Source of the DNA: DATGMB01 sp035293845
GTDB lineage: Bacteria; Acidobacteriota; Terriglobia; Bryobacterales; Bryobacteraceae
Direction: 5' to 3'
NCBI GenBank assembly: GCA_035293845.1
Contig: DATGMB010000177.1
Coordinates: 1-64,000, forward strand
Length of the DNA stretch: 64,000 nt
Shown here: positions 1-8,604 of the stretch, in pieces
Layout of the letters: each line of letters begins with the position of its first letter
How positions within the stretch are numbered: position 1 is the stretch's first letter
Program-made: the position numbers and the translations under genes
The notes under the pieces: model-generated
What the model saw: the letters and a program-made list of their open reading frames with translations, nothing else
What the model was told of the DNA's origin: nothing
The model's database searches: none

Positions 1-1
1 C

Positions 2-487
2 CTGGTATGCGCGATGAATCCCTGCCGGTGCGGTTTTCTCGGCGACGCGACGCGCGAATGCCGCTGCACGCCGGCCCAGGTGCAGCAGTATCTCAATAAG
101 ATCAGCGGGCCGCTGCTCGACCGCATCGATATCCACGTGGAGGTGCCGGCCGTGCCCTTTAAGGAACTGCGCGGCGACTCCGTGGCAACATCCTCGGCCG
201 AAATCCGCGCGCGCGTGGAAGCGGCTCGCCGCGTGCAAAGCGCGCGCGGCTACTACAACGCGTACATGCCGGCGCCTCTGGTCCGGAAGCTCTGCGCGCT
301 TGACGACGCCGGCGAGCGCACGCTGGAAATGGCGGTGCGCCGCATGGGCTTTTCCGCGCGCGCGCACGACCGCATTTTGAAGGTGGCGCGGACCATCGCC
401 GACCTCGACGGCGCCCCGAACGTTTCTGCGAAGCATGTAGCGGAGGCGGTGCAGTACCGCAGCCTGGACCGGAATTACTGGACCTGA
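2..487 (+). CDS. ComM/YifB-family Mg-chelatase-like AAA ATPase, C-terminal part (5' end outside window)
   Basis: The reading frame is open from the first bases of the window (L-V-C-A-M-N-P-C), so the ATG at 14 is internal and the gene begins before the window. The visible 161 residues contain the MNPC-x-CG segment followed by a second Cys pair (CRC), the ISGPLLDRIDIHVEVP stretch and the C-terminal helical domain ending in AVQYRSLDR. These are typical of the Mg-chelatase C-terminal domain of ComM/YifB, a hexameric helicase-like ATPase that promotes branch migration during natural transformation. The Walker A/B core lies upstream and is not visible. The family call is firm; a role in competence here is inferred. 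Confidence 0.85.
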   Translation: MVCAMNPCRCGFLGDATRECRCTPAQVQQYLNKISGPLLDRIDIHVEVPAVPFKELRGDSVATSSAEIRARVEAARRVQSARGYYNAYMPAPLVRKLCALDDAGERTLEMAVRRMGFSARAHDRILKVARTIADLDGAPNVSAKHVAEAVQYRSLDRNYWT

Positions 488-506
488 CGCGCCGGCCCGA
501 TACCGT

Positions 507-536
507 GTCACAGGATGCAGGGCGGTGGCATATTAT
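507..536 (+). promoter_or_regulatory. possible promoter of the TIGR03435 gene
   Basis: GTCACA at 507-512 and TATTAT at 531-536 are 18 nt apart, and the ATG follows at 567 behind a GGGGGA ribosome site at 555-560. The match is modest and the call rests on spacing alone. Confidence 0.3.
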
Positions 537-566
537 CATCGGCGAACCACGCCTGGGGGAAACGTC

Positions 567-1379
567 ATGAGAATCGCACAGCCGGGAATTGGCGCCGCGG
601 CTATACTCGCCCTGCTGATTGCGCCGGCGGCGGGACAAACCTCCGCGCCGCTCACGTTCGAGGTCGCATCGGTAAAGGTAGCGACATCCGGATTGAACGG
701 CTCTCGAGGAGGTTGCCACGGAATCGACTCCGCAACCCGTACCGCGCCGGATGAGGCGCCGGCGCCGCTGGGCCGCTGTGTCATCACGGGCTCGCGGCTC
801 AGCCACCTGATCGGCATCGCGTTCGGCGTCTCTATGCAGGATCTGAGCACCGGTCCGGATTGGATTCAACGGGGCGATTTACGATTCGACGTGAACGCGA
901 AGGCCGAAGACCCGGCCAAAACGACGGAAAAGCAATTGCTCACGATGCTGCAGAACCTGCTGGTGGAGCGATTCCACTTAAAATACCATTACGAAACCAG
1001 CGAGGCTCCCGGGTTTTCGTTGACCGTGGCGAGGGGCGGCCCGAAGCTGCGGGAATCGGCCAGTAACGATGTCGAGACGCTTTTTGCCGGGCCGGATGGC
1101 GAAACCCTTTTGAAGCCGAGCGGGCGGGCAATCTCGCTGACTGCCCGCAAGTACTCGATGGCGAGGCTGGTGAGTTTGCTCTCGGCCATCGGCCAGTCCG
1201 GTCCCGGTATCGATCGGACCGGGCTTTCCGGTGAATACGATTTCACGCTTGCCTGGGACAACGATGCGGGCCCGGCGCTCTCGACCGCGTTGCACCGGCT
1301 CGGGCTGCAAATGAAGTCCGAAAAGGTCCCGGTGAAAACGTTCGTGGTGGACGCGGCGGAAAAGCCCAACGCGAACTGA
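567..1379 (+). CDS. TIGR03435 family secreted protein
   Basis: This 270-residue protein has an N-terminal signal peptide (about residues 1-25, ending near AAG-Q). The body follows the TIGR03435 pattern: FEVASVK near the mature N-terminus, GSRLSHLIGIAFGV, W-I-Q-x-G-D-L-x-FDVNAKA, LLTMLQNLLVERFHLKYHYE, a SLTVARGGPKL stretch and a final GEYDFTLAW region. The family is massively expanded in Solibacter-like Acidobacteria; its function is unknown. I chose the ATG at 567 because GGGGGA precedes it and the signal peptide starts there; an in-frame start at 525 would put 14 unlikely residues in front. Confidence 0.85.
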   Translation: MRIAQPGIGAAAILALLIAPAAGQTSAPLTFEVASVKVATSGLNGSRGGCHGIDSATRTAPDEAPAPLGRCVITGSRLSHLIGIAFGVSMQDLSTGPDWIQRGDLRFDVNAKAEDPAKTTEKQLLTMLQNLLVERFHLKYHYETSEAPGFSLTVARGGPKLRESASNDVETLFAGPDGETLLKPSGRAISLTARKYSMARLVSLLSAIGQSGPGIDRTGLSGEYDFTLAWDNDAGPALSTALHRLGLQMKSEKVPVKTFVVDAAEKPNAN

Positions 1380-1471
1380 AGCGTGACGTTTTGCCGTGCC
1401 GCCGCCCCCGGCCAAAGTGTCCCGCAGCGGCGATGCGAGAATAGTAGCAGGAGCGAGCGGCACGAACGACG

Positions 1472-2134
1472 ATGACGCGGTTTGCTTTTCTGATTTGGGC
1501 TTGTGCCCTGTCGATCCCAGCCGATACACTACGGCTGCGCGACGGTTCCACCGTAAGCGGCGATTTCCTGGGCGGCACCGCCCAGGACATCCGCTTCTCG
1601 GTGAACGGCGAAGTGCGTCACTATCCGCGCGCCAGCGTCGCCGAGGTTACCTTCAGCACCGGGCAGGGCGACATATCCGGCGAGGTCGCCTCCGAACCCG
1701 ATTGGGTGCTCCGCGGCCCCGATTATGTCGGCGCGCCCTTTCTGCGCGGCGCTTCCGGATATATTCCGCTCGAAAGAGAGGTCGCGATGGCATCCCGCAG
1801 CGGAGGAATCTATGGCATGGGCCCAACCGTCTACCGCGTTCGAGGCGCCCGCTCGCCCGTGCGGGTCAGGCAGGGAGACCGGATCGTTTTTGTGGTGCGA
1901 TTGGACTCCGGCGGGGACCCGCATCAGTTCCAGCTCTATCGCCTGGACTCGCGGATGAATTACCGGCAAACGCAGCCGGTAACGGGCGGAATGCCGCCGG
2001 CGCTGCCGGTTAGGGTCCAGCGAATCAGCAGCTCGGTTTACGAGATTACGCCCGCGCGCGCTCTCTATCCCGGCGAATACGCCGTCAGCCCGGCCAATTC
2101 CAACGACAGTTACTGCTTCGGCGTGGACTATTAA
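1472..2134 (+). CDS. secreted protein with N-terminal Sm-like beta-barrel segment, function unknown
   Basis: The 220-residue product starts with a short signal peptide (about 1-17, before ADTLRLRDG). Residues 18-60 form a small beta-rich segment (DTLRLRDGSTVSGDF, then RHYPRASVAEVTF), similar in layout to the N-terminus of the protein at 47745-48173. The C-terminal half resembles domains ending in LYPGEYAVSPA and FGVDY that are common in uncharacterised acidobacterial secreted proteins. The stop codon lies one base from the stop of the convergent gene at 2136. No function can be assigned. Confidence 0.65.
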   Translation: MTRFAFLIWACALSIPADTLRLRDGSTVSGDFLGGTAQDIRFSVNGEVRHYPRASVAEVTFSTGQGDISGEVASEPDWVLRGPDYVGAPFLRGASGYIPLEREVAMASRSGGIYGMGPTVYRVRGARSPVRVRQGDRIVFVVRLDSGGDPHQFQLYRLDSRMNYRQTQPVTGGMPPALPVRVQRISSSVYEITPARALYPGEYAVSPANSNDSYCFGVDY

Positions 2135-2135
2135 T

Positions 2136-5100
2136 CTACTGGCACGCCGGAACGGGGACCGGCTTCCCGGCGCCGCCGTCCTTGGCAACCTCGCGGACCA
2201 GTTGGTTCCAGTTCTGCGCCAGGCCGGCGAACTCCTTGCAATAGGTCTCATACGCAGTCTGCATCGCCGGGGTGGGCGCGGCGTCCTGGCCGTCCACGAT
2301 GTTCGCCAGCCCGCCCAGATTGCGGTTCAGCGCGGCGAATGAAGGCGCCTGGCGCCCTCCGCGGCCGCCGCCTCCGCCGAACCCGGTGTCGGCACCGCGG
2401 AGGCTGGTAACCTTTTTCTCCAGCTCCGCGTTACCCTTGCCGGCGATGGACTTCAGGCTCTCACCGGAGATCCGGTAATCTTCATAGCTCTCGGCCACCA
2501 GGTCGAGGATCTTGCGCTCCAGCGTCAGTTGTTCGCGCAGCGCATCCGTCGAAACATCGACACGCGGATCCATCGCCACCGTGAGAGGCTGTTCCAAAGT
2601 TCGGCCGTTAACGGTCAGGCGCACGCGGTAATTGCCCGGCACTACGATGGCGCCCAGCGGCAGCCCGGGAGTGTTCTGGTAGAGCGCGGAGATCGGATAT
2701 TCGTGGCGGAGCACCGGCGGCGGCGCATAGCGGAGGTCCCAGACAAAGCGGTTCATCCCCGTATCGCGAGTCAGAGGCTGCGGGTGCCCGATCCAGTAAT
2801 CCGGAACGTTGGGCGGCGGCTCGGAAGGGGCTTGCGCGGAATCGGAGGTCGAATACTCGCGCACCAGTTGCCCGGCGGAATCGTAGATCGCGAGTTTCAC
2901 GTCCCCCCGCGGCGCGGAGCCCAGGTAGTAATCGATGATCGCCCCGTCGGGCGGATTCTGGCCGGCCGGCATTTCCGGCGGAATCGGCGTGTCCTGGTTG
3001 AGATCCAGCCTGACGCGCACCGCCTTTTCGGGACGGAACAGCACGGCCTGCGACGTCATCACGGCGCGATCGATCTGGCGCAGCGGCGTGACGTCATCCA
3101 GAATCCAGAAGGCGCGGCCGTACGTGGCGGCCACCAGATCGTCGCCGTGAATCACCAGGTCGCGCACGGAGGTCACCGGCATGTTCAGCCGGAGCGAGGT
3201 CCAATGGTCGCCGTCATCGAAGGAGACATACGCCGCGGTTTCCGTTCCGGCGTAGAGCAGGCCGCGCCGCACCGGGTCTTCGCGAATCACGCGCGCGAAG
3301 CTGCCCTCGGGAATGCCCGCCGAAATCTCCTGCCACGTCTTGCCGAAATCGTGCGTGCGGTAGAAGTGGGCGCGGAAATCGTCTTCCTCATGGCGGTCTA
3401 TGGCAGCATAGGCGGCGCCCGCATCGAAGTGCGATGCTTCCACGATGCTGATCTGCGAAAACGCGCCGAGACCGGCGGGCGAGACGTTCTGCCAGGTGGC
3501 GCCGCCGTCCCGCGTGAGCTGGACCAGGCCGTTGTTGGTGCCGGCCCAAATTTCGCCATCGGCGAGCGGCGAAGGCGAAAAGGTGTTGATCGCATCGCGG
3601 TTCTGCGGCTGCATCGTCTCCTGCTGCTCGCGCGCGCGCGGACGGGCCGGGCCGGCGGGCTCGGCCGGCTCGCTCGCCGCGGGCGGGGCCGCTTCGGCGC
3701 GGTGCGTCAGGTCGGGACTGATCTGCTTCCAGTGGATGCCGCCATCGCGCGTTTCGAGCAAAAACTGTGCCGCCATGTAAAAGATGTGGGGATCGCGCGG
3801 CGAAAAACCGAGCGGCGGATTGGTCGCCATGCGGTATTCGCTGTTGCGCAGCACGCTCGCGGAGATCGTGGCCACCTGCCGGTTCGAGCGGTCGATCCGC
3901 ACCACGCCGCGGCTCGGGCCGCCGGCGTACACCAGGTTGGGATTCAGCGGATCGGGAACGATGTAGCCGAACTCGTAGCCGCCCACCGGGTCCCAGTCCA
4001 TGAACGTAATCTCGCCGTAATCGCCGCGGCTGAGCGTGCCCACCGAGCCGCTGTCCTGCTGCGTGCCGTAGACCCAGTATGGGAAGCGGTTGTCCGTCGA
4101 CAGGTGGTAGATCTGGCCCGTCGGCTGGTTGTACCACGAGCTCCAGGTCTTGCCGCCATCCATGCTGATCGTGGCCCCCTGATCGCTCGCCATGATCATG
4201 CGGTCGGAGTTCGTTGGGTCGATCCACAGCGCATGGTTATCGTCGCCCCCGGGCGCGCCCTTGTACGAGCTGAACGTGCGGCCGCCGTCTTCGGAACGGT
4301 AGAGCGACGTCTGCGCCACATAAACGATCTGCGTGTGGTTCGGATCGATAAACACGCGGCTGAAATAGCCGCTGCCCTGAATGCGCGGATCCTGCGTGCT
4401 GCGCGTCCAGTGCGCGCCGCCGTCGTCCGAGCGGTACAGGCCGCCGCCACCTGCGCCAGCGCCACCGCCGCCCGCCACGATGGCGAACACCTCTTCGCCG
4501 CGGCCGGCGGTCGCCACGCCGATGCGCCCGAGCCGCCCCGAGGGCAGCCCTTCCGTGAGCTGCGCCCACGTGTCGCCGCCATCGGTGGTTTTGTAAACGC
4601 CCGCGAAGCCCGAAGATTCGATGGCGGCGCGAGAGCGTCCCGGCTCCGTATAATGCTGCCAGAGCGCCGCGTAACCGACCGACGGATTGTCCGGCGCAAA
4701 CGCCAGGTCCACGGCGCCCGTGACATCGTCCTTGTACAGCACCTTGCGCCAGGTCCTGCCGCCGTCGGTGGTCTTGAAGATGCCGCGCTGCGCGCTCTTC
4801 GAATACGTCCGCCCGAGCGCCGCCACGATCACCACATCCGGGTTGCGCGGATCGATCCACAGATTGCCGATGTGCTCGGTCTCCTCCAACCCGACGTGCC
4901 GCCACGTCTTGCCGGCGTCCGTGGACTTGTACACGCCGTTCCCCATGTTCACCGATCCCCCGACCATGCTCACGTCCCCGGTGCCGGCGTAGACGATGTC
5001 GGGATTGGACCGCGACACCGCGACGGCGCCGATCGAAGACACGGGAATGTCGTCGAAGATCGGCGTCCACACTACGCCGCCGTCGACGGTCTTCCACAGA

Positions 5101-5288
5101 CCCCCGCCCGGCGTGCCCATGTAGTACACCGCGTCATTGCCGGGAATGCCCGCCACCGCCGTCACGCGCCCGGCGCGAAATGGCCCGATCTGCCGCCATC
5201 GCATCGCGCGATAGAGGCTGGTATCGGGGGTTTGGGCGGCCAGCGGCAGAGCAGCGCAGAACAGCAGAAGGACCTTGCGGAACGGCAT
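2136..5288 (-). CDS. secreted 1050-residue BNR/Asp-box (VPS10/sortilin-like) beta-propeller protein
   Basis: A signal peptide (about 1-18, ending LAAQ) precedes a long propeller region with 11 recognisable Asp-box motifs of the form S/T-x-D-x-G-x-T-W, from TVDGGVVW near residue 68 to SFDDGDHW near residue 690. Such proteins form multi-bladed propellers in sortilin-like or xyloglucanase-like secreted proteins. The C-terminal 350 residues are a beta-sandwich/helical region with a Gly/Arg-rich loop (GGGGGRGGR). No catalytic residues can be assigned, so glycosidase activity should not be assumed. It is a paralogue of the protein at 12518-15598. A TGTCACAAT box ends 6 nt before the ATG and no Shine-Dalgarno sequence is visible. 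Confidence 0.85.
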   Translation of the reverse strand: MPFRKVLLLFCAALPLAAQTPDTSLYRAMRWRQIGPFRAGRVTAVAGIPGNDAVYYMGTPGGGLWKTVDGGVVWTPIFDDIPVSSIGAVAVSRSNPDIVYAGTGDVSMVGGSVNMGNGVYKSTDAGKTWRHVGLEETEHIGNLWIDPRNPDVVIVAALGRTYSKSAQRGIFKTTDGGRTWRKVLYKDDVTGAVDLAFAPDNPSVGYAALWQHYTEPGRSRAAIESSGFAGVYKTTDGGDTWAQLTEGLPSGRLGRIGVATAGRGEEVFAIVAGGGGAGAGGGGLYRSDDGGAHWTRSTQDPRIQGSGYFSRVFIDPNHTQIVYVAQTSLYRSEDGGRTFSSYKGAPGGDDNHALWIDPTNSDRMIMASDQGATISMDGGKTWSSWYNQPTGQIYHLSTDNRFPYWVYGTQQDSGSVGTLSRGDYGEITFMDWDPVGGYEFGYIVPDPLNPNLVYAGGPSRGVVRIDRSNRQVATISASVLRNSEYRMATNPPLGFSPRDPHIFYMAAQFLLETRDGGIHWKQISPDLTHRAEAAPPAASEPAEPAGPARPRAREQQETMQPQNRDAINTFSPSPLADGEIWAGTNNGLVQLTRDGGATWQNVSPAGLGAFSQISIVEASHFDAGAAYAAIDRHEEDDFRAHFYRTHDFGKTWQEISAGIPEGSFARVIREDPVRRGLLYAGTETAAYVSFDDGDHWTSLRLNMPVTSVRDLVIHGDDLVAATYGRAFWILDDVTPLRQIDRAVMTSQAVLFRPEKAVRVRLDLNQDTPIPPEMPAGQNPPDGAIIDYYLGSAPRGDVKLAIYDSAGQLVREYSTSDSAQAPSEPPPNVPDYWIGHPQPLTRDTGMNRFVWDLRYAPPPVLRHEYPISALYQNTPGLPLGAIVVPGNYRVRLTVNGRTLEQPLTVAMDPRVDVSTDALREQLTLERKILDLVAESYEDYRISGESLKSIAGKGNAELEKKVTSLRGADTGFGGGGGRGGRQAPSFAALNRNLGGLANIVDGQDAAPTPAMQTAYETYCKEFAGLAQNWNQLVREVAKDGGAGKPVPVPACQ

Positions 5289-5294
5289 GAAGCG

Positions 5295-5303
5295 ATTGTG
5301 ACA
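5295..5303 (-). promoter_or_regulatory. extended -10 box, likely leaderless start of the Asp-box gene
   Basis: On the minus strand TGT-CACAAT ends 6 nt before the ATG at 5288. Transcription would start at or next to the start codon. No ribosome site is present in the short gap. Confidence 0.45.
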
Positions 5304-5360
5304 CAGCGCGCCTGGCGCAGAAGCGTGCCGGCAATCGCTACGCGGACGTCAAGTAGAAGG

Positions 5361-5867
5361 TCACGCTTTCCTTACCCTTTCCAACTGGATGGTGTTTTGG
5401 AGATCGTCCAGAAAGCTCTGCTCGGCCGCGCTGACTGCCTTGCCGCCAAAACCCAGAAATCCACCTTCTCTCGAAGCATTCGCGACCTTCTCAGCCAGCC
5501 CGTAGAGCAACTTCCGGTAGGCATCGATCTCAGACGGCTCGGCTTTGCCGCTGAGGATCGCCATCGAGGAACGGGCATGTTCCAGTGCGAGATTGCGGAT
5601 GACGCCTTTGGCAGACGGCCCTTGCAATCCGGTGAATCGGCCTTTCAGCGAGCCCTCCGCGGCTTGCATTTCTACTCTGCTGGTGAGGTCGCGGATCAGG
5701 GGAATTTCGCTCGCCTGGTTTTCCACGATGCCCATGGTCATCGCGACTGACTCTTTGATCGTTCCCAGCCCGCTCGGTTCGGCTAACAATGTCGCCAAAC
5801 CAACCAGGTACGGCGTGTCCCTCAGGGTGTTCCAATCCGATGCCGAAAAATCGTTTTTGGTGAGCAT
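5361..5867 (-). CDS. conserved hypothetical protein with EGGFLGFGG motif
   Basis: The 168-residue, mainly helical, soluble protein begins LTKNDFSASDWNTLRDTPYLVGLA and contains SREGGFLGFGGKAVSAAEQSFLDDL near its end. The first segment and the (S/K)EGGFLGFGG...VS..E motif occur together in a widespread bacterial family of unknown function. There is no signal peptide or transmembrane segment. It reads away from the M19-like gene at 6106 and is lower in GC than its neighbours. Family recognition is from memory of the motif; no function is claimed. Confidence 0.65.
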   Translation of the reverse strand: MLTKNDFSASDWNTLRDTPYLVGLATLLAEPSGLGTIKESVAMTMGIVENQASEIPLIRDLTSRVEMQAAEGSLKGRFTGLQGPSAKGVIRNLALEHARSSMAILSGKAEPSEIDAYRKLLYGLAEKVANASREGGFLGFGGKAVSAAEQSFLDDLQNTIQLERVRKA

Positions 5868-6090
5868 GGTCTATGGGACGCGTGCGGCCCGAAAGCGGCG
5901 CAGATTTTCGGGTCGAATGCTTGCGCAAACGCACGGTCCCGCGCGTGATGGCCGTTTGCTGCCAGTCATCGGGCGGAGGCGCGGTCTGCCATACACTCCG
6001 CGGCGCCGCTTCGCGCTCTCCTCGCTGCTGCCGCGCGACGGCGCGCCGGAGGGCCGGTGAACGCCGTCCGCGGCCGCGCCGCCGAAGCTC

Positions 6091-6099
6091 TGTTACACT
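6091..6099 (+). promoter_or_regulatory. extended -10 box of the M19-like gene (leaderless)
   Basis: TGT-TACACT ends 6 nt before the ATG at 6106; no Shine-Dalgarno sequence is present between them. Confidence 0.45.
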
Positions 6100-6105
6100 G
6101 CGCCA

Positions 6106-7278
6106 ATGGAAAATCAAGCCTCGCGCCTCACCCGGCGGGCGCTGGCGCGCCGGATCGGTGGGGCCGCGTTGGCCGCGCCTTTCTTCAACCGCGGCCGGTT
6201 CGCGCTGTTCGGTCAATCCGCCGGCGATTTTTCCAAACGCACCATCGGGCTGGTGCGCGAGTCGCTGGTCATCGACCTGCTCAACCAGTTCCTCTACCGC
6301 GCCGACCTCAGATCCACGCTGCAACAATGGCTCAGCAAGCCGGGAGCTTTCACCCAGGCCGATTTCGACCGCTTTCTCGGCTCCGGCATCAACGCCATCA
6401 ACTTCGGCCAGGGCGCCGATACGTTCGAGGACGGCATCCGCCTCTTCGCGGAGTGGAACAGCTTCCTCGCGCAGTATCCCGACCGGCTGCTGCGCATCGG
6501 CGCCGCCGCCGATTTCGCGCGCGCCAAGGCGTCGCGCCATTACGGCATCCTCTTCGGGCTGCAGAACGCCGCGCATTTCCGGCGGCCCGAGGATGTCGAC
6601 ACATTCTACGGCCTGGGGCAGCGCATTTCGCAGCTCACCTACAATTTCCGTAACCTGATCGGCAGCGGCGCCTTCGAGCCGCGCGACGATGGCATCAGCG
6701 AATTCGGCGGGCGCATTGTGGAGCGCATGAACCGCGTCGGCATGGCCGTCGATTGCGGCCACGCCGGGGACCGCACCACGCTGGACGCCTTCGAAATTTC
6801 CAGGCGCCCGGTGATCATCTCGCACGGCAACTGCCGGGCGCTCAACCCCGGCCATCCGCGCTGCGTCACCGACGAGGCCATCCGCCGCATGGCCGCGACC
6901 GGCGGCGTCATGGGCATCAACTTCATCAGCTTCATGGTGAAGGACCACGAGCCCACCACCGTGGATGACGTGATCGACCACATCGATCACGTCGCGCGCC
7001 TCGCCGGCATCGAACACGTCGGCATCGGCAGCGATTTCGGCCTGGAGAGCAACGATTTCGCGCCGCCGGAGGTGCTCGCGAACATCCTCCAGCGCGCGGA
7101 TAAGCGCTACCGCGTGCACCGTCGCGAAGCGGTCGCGGACCTCGCGGGCGAAAAGCGGATCTACGTGCTGACCGAGGCGCTCATCCGGCGCAAATATACC
7201 GACGAGCACATTCGCCTGATCCTCGGCGAGAACTGGCGGCGCGTGCTGGATTCCATCTGGAGCCGGCCTGTGGCGTGA
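6106..7278 (+). CDS. M19 (membrane/renal dipeptidase) family protein with altered metal site
   Basis: The 390-residue protein has a Tat/Sec-like N-terminus (LTRRALARRIGGAALAAP). It aligns by eye with peptidase M19: LGQRISQLTYNFRNLIGSG, RIVERMNRVGMAVDCGHAGD, PVIISHGNCRALNPGHPRCVTDEAI, and HVARLAGIEHVGIGSDFGLE. In canonical enzymes the first zinc ligands come from an N-terminal HxD and the bridging Glu from a GxExG segment. Here these positions read IDLLNQ and GLQNAAH, so HxD and the bridging Glu appear lost, while the two later His and the final Asp remain. It may be a mono-metal or inactive homologue. Its stop directly abuts the stop of the convergent amidohydrolase gene. Confidence 0.8.
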   Translation: MENQASRLTRRALARRIGGAALAAPFFNRGRFALFGQSAGDFSKRTIGLVRESLVIDLLNQFLYRADLRSTLQQWLSKPGAFTQADFDRFLGSGINAINFGQGADTFEDGIRLFAEWNSFLAQYPDRLLRIGAAADFARAKASRHYGILFGLQNAAHFRRPEDVDTFYGLGQRISQLTYNFRNLIGSGAFEPRDDGISEFGGRIVERMNRVGMAVDCGHAGDRTTLDAFEISRRPVIISHGNCRALNPGHPRCVTDEAIRRMAATGGVMGINFISFMVKDHEPTTVDDVIDHIDHVARLAGIEHVGIGSDFGLESNDFAPPEVLANILQRADKRYRVHRREAVADLAGEKRIYVLTEALIRRKYTDEHIRLILGENWRRVLDSIWSRPVA

Positions 7279-8586
7279 TTACCGATGGTAAACCGCGCCG
7301 CCTTTGATCACCGCCACGATGCCCGCGGTTTTGCGAATATCCTGTGACGGATCTTCGCGCAGGATCACCAGGTCCGCCGCCTTGCCCGCCTCCACCGCGC
7401 CGTACGTGCCCTCGACGCCGATCGCGCGCGCCGCATCGTACGTCGCGGTTTCGATCGCCTCGATCGGCGTCAGGCCGCAGTTTTCGACAAGCATCTGCAT
7501 CTCGCGATGGATGTTCGGCACGGCATCGCGCGCGGGATTGCCAAAGCTGTCCGTTCCGGCGGCGAGCGCCACACCGAGCTCATGCGCGCGACGAGTGACC
7601 GCCACCGTCCACAGCCAGATGGGGTCATCCTCGCCGCGCTTCCCGGCGTTGGTAACGAAAAGGGTCTCGTCCAGAATCGTTCCCTTCTGCTTCATGAGCC
7701 GAAGCAGGGCGGTGATCGCTTCGCCATCCACGGGGCTCGCGGCATAATCGATGCCCTGGCCGCGCCGCGCGGCTTCATAGGACGGCGGAGGCGGGTTCAT
7801 TCCCTCCGCGCCGAGATACACGCTATGCGAGAGCACGTCCACGCCCGCCGCCACCGCGTCGCCGGGTTTGGCCGGGAACACCGCGGCGTGGCTCCAGACG
7901 CGCAGGCCCTGGCGATGCGCGTCGGCGGTCGCGCGGGCCACCAGCTCCGGCGGCAGGTCGGCGTAAATCTTCAGGCCCGTCGCGCCGGTGGCCTTGCCGG
8001 CCGCGATCACGGCGGCCATATCCGATTGCGGCGTGAGCGCGCACATCCATGCGACTTCGCCCGCCACGCCGCCGTGCGCCGACGCCTTTGGCCGGGGATC
8101 GGCGAACCATTGCGGGCCGGCCACCAGCGTCGAATAGTAAATGCGCGGACCGGGCTGCTGCGGATCGGCAGACCGGCGCGCCAGCCCCTGGAGCACGATA
8201 TCATCGCCGCCCATATCGCGCACCGCGGTCACGCCGCCCATCAGACCGAAGCGCAGCACTTCCGCCATGCGAGCATCGTCACCGGGACCGGAAGTCAGGT
8301 GAACATGCGCGTCGATAAGTCCGGGGATCACGGTCATCCCGTGCAGATTCCAGACCACGGCGCCGGCCGGCAGCGGCTGGTTCGATGCGTCCCCGATGGC
8401 CGCAATGCGGCCGCCGCGAATCAGAATGCGGGCGTGCGGGCGCGCCGCCGCGCCGGTGCCGTCGATCAGATTCACGTCGTTGAGGACGAGGAGCGGGGCC
8501 GGGCCTTGCGCGGCGGCCAGCGCCGCCAGGAGAATAGTGGCAAACCAGGGAGCGATCCGGCCCGCGGGCCGCGGAAGCGGGTCCAT
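7279..8586 (-). CDS. secreted amidohydrolase (imidazolonepropionase/prolidase-like subgroup)
   Basis: The 435-residue protein has a hydrophobic N-terminus (signal or anchor, about 12-26) and the amidohydrolase-superfamily metal site in order: HVH in VIPGLIDAHVHLTS near residue 94, a Lys in GATGLKIYADLP, His residues in RVWSHAAVF and VLSHSVYLG, and the Asp in LAAGTDSFGNP. The C-terminal GAVEAGKAADLVILREDP motif is also typical. It hydrolyses an unknown amide or cyclic amide, perhaps a dipeptide. A TATACT box ends 9 nt before the ATG with no Shine-Dalgarno sequence, so the mRNA is probably leaderless. Confidence 0.85.
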   Translation of the reverse strand: MDPLPRPAGRIAPWFATILLAALAAAQGPAPLLVLNDVNLIDGTGAAARPHARILIRGGRIAAIGDASNQPLPAGAVVWNLHGMTVIPGLIDAHVHLTSGPGDDARMAEVLRFGLMGGVTAVRDMGGDDIVLQGLARRSADPQQPGPRIYYSTLVAGPQWFADPRPKASAHGGVAGEVAWMCALTPQSDMAAVIAAGKATGATGLKIYADLPPELVARATADAHRQGLRVWSHAAVFPAKPGDAVAAGVDVLSHSVYLGAEGMNPPPPSYEAARRGQGIDYAASPVDGEAITALLRLMKQKGTILDETLFVTNAGKRGEDDPIWLWTVAVTRRAHELGVALAAGTDSFGNPARDAVPNIHREMQMLVENCGLTPIEAIETATYDAARAIGVEGTYGAVEAGKAADLVILREDPSQDIRKTAGIVAVIKGGAVYHR

Positions 8587-8595
8587 TTGAACCCG

Positions 8596-8601
8596 AGTAT
8601 A
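8596..8601 (-). promoter_or_regulatory. -10 box of the amidohydrolase gene (near-leaderless)
   Basis: TATACT on the minus strand lies 9 nt before the ATG at 8586, inside the 18-nt gap to the upstream SDR gene. The amidohydrolase can therefore be transcribed independently of the upstream cluster. Confidence 0.45.
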
Positions 8602-8604
8602 GCG

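Noticed and set aside
2529..5750. 1,073-codon plus-strand open frame
   Set aside because: Antisense of the Asp-box gene; Arg/His/Val-rich, no motif, no ribosome site. GC-rich third positions keep the opposite frame open.
5530..7209. 559-codon minus-strand open frame
   Set aside because: Antisense of the M19-like gene; no family pattern.
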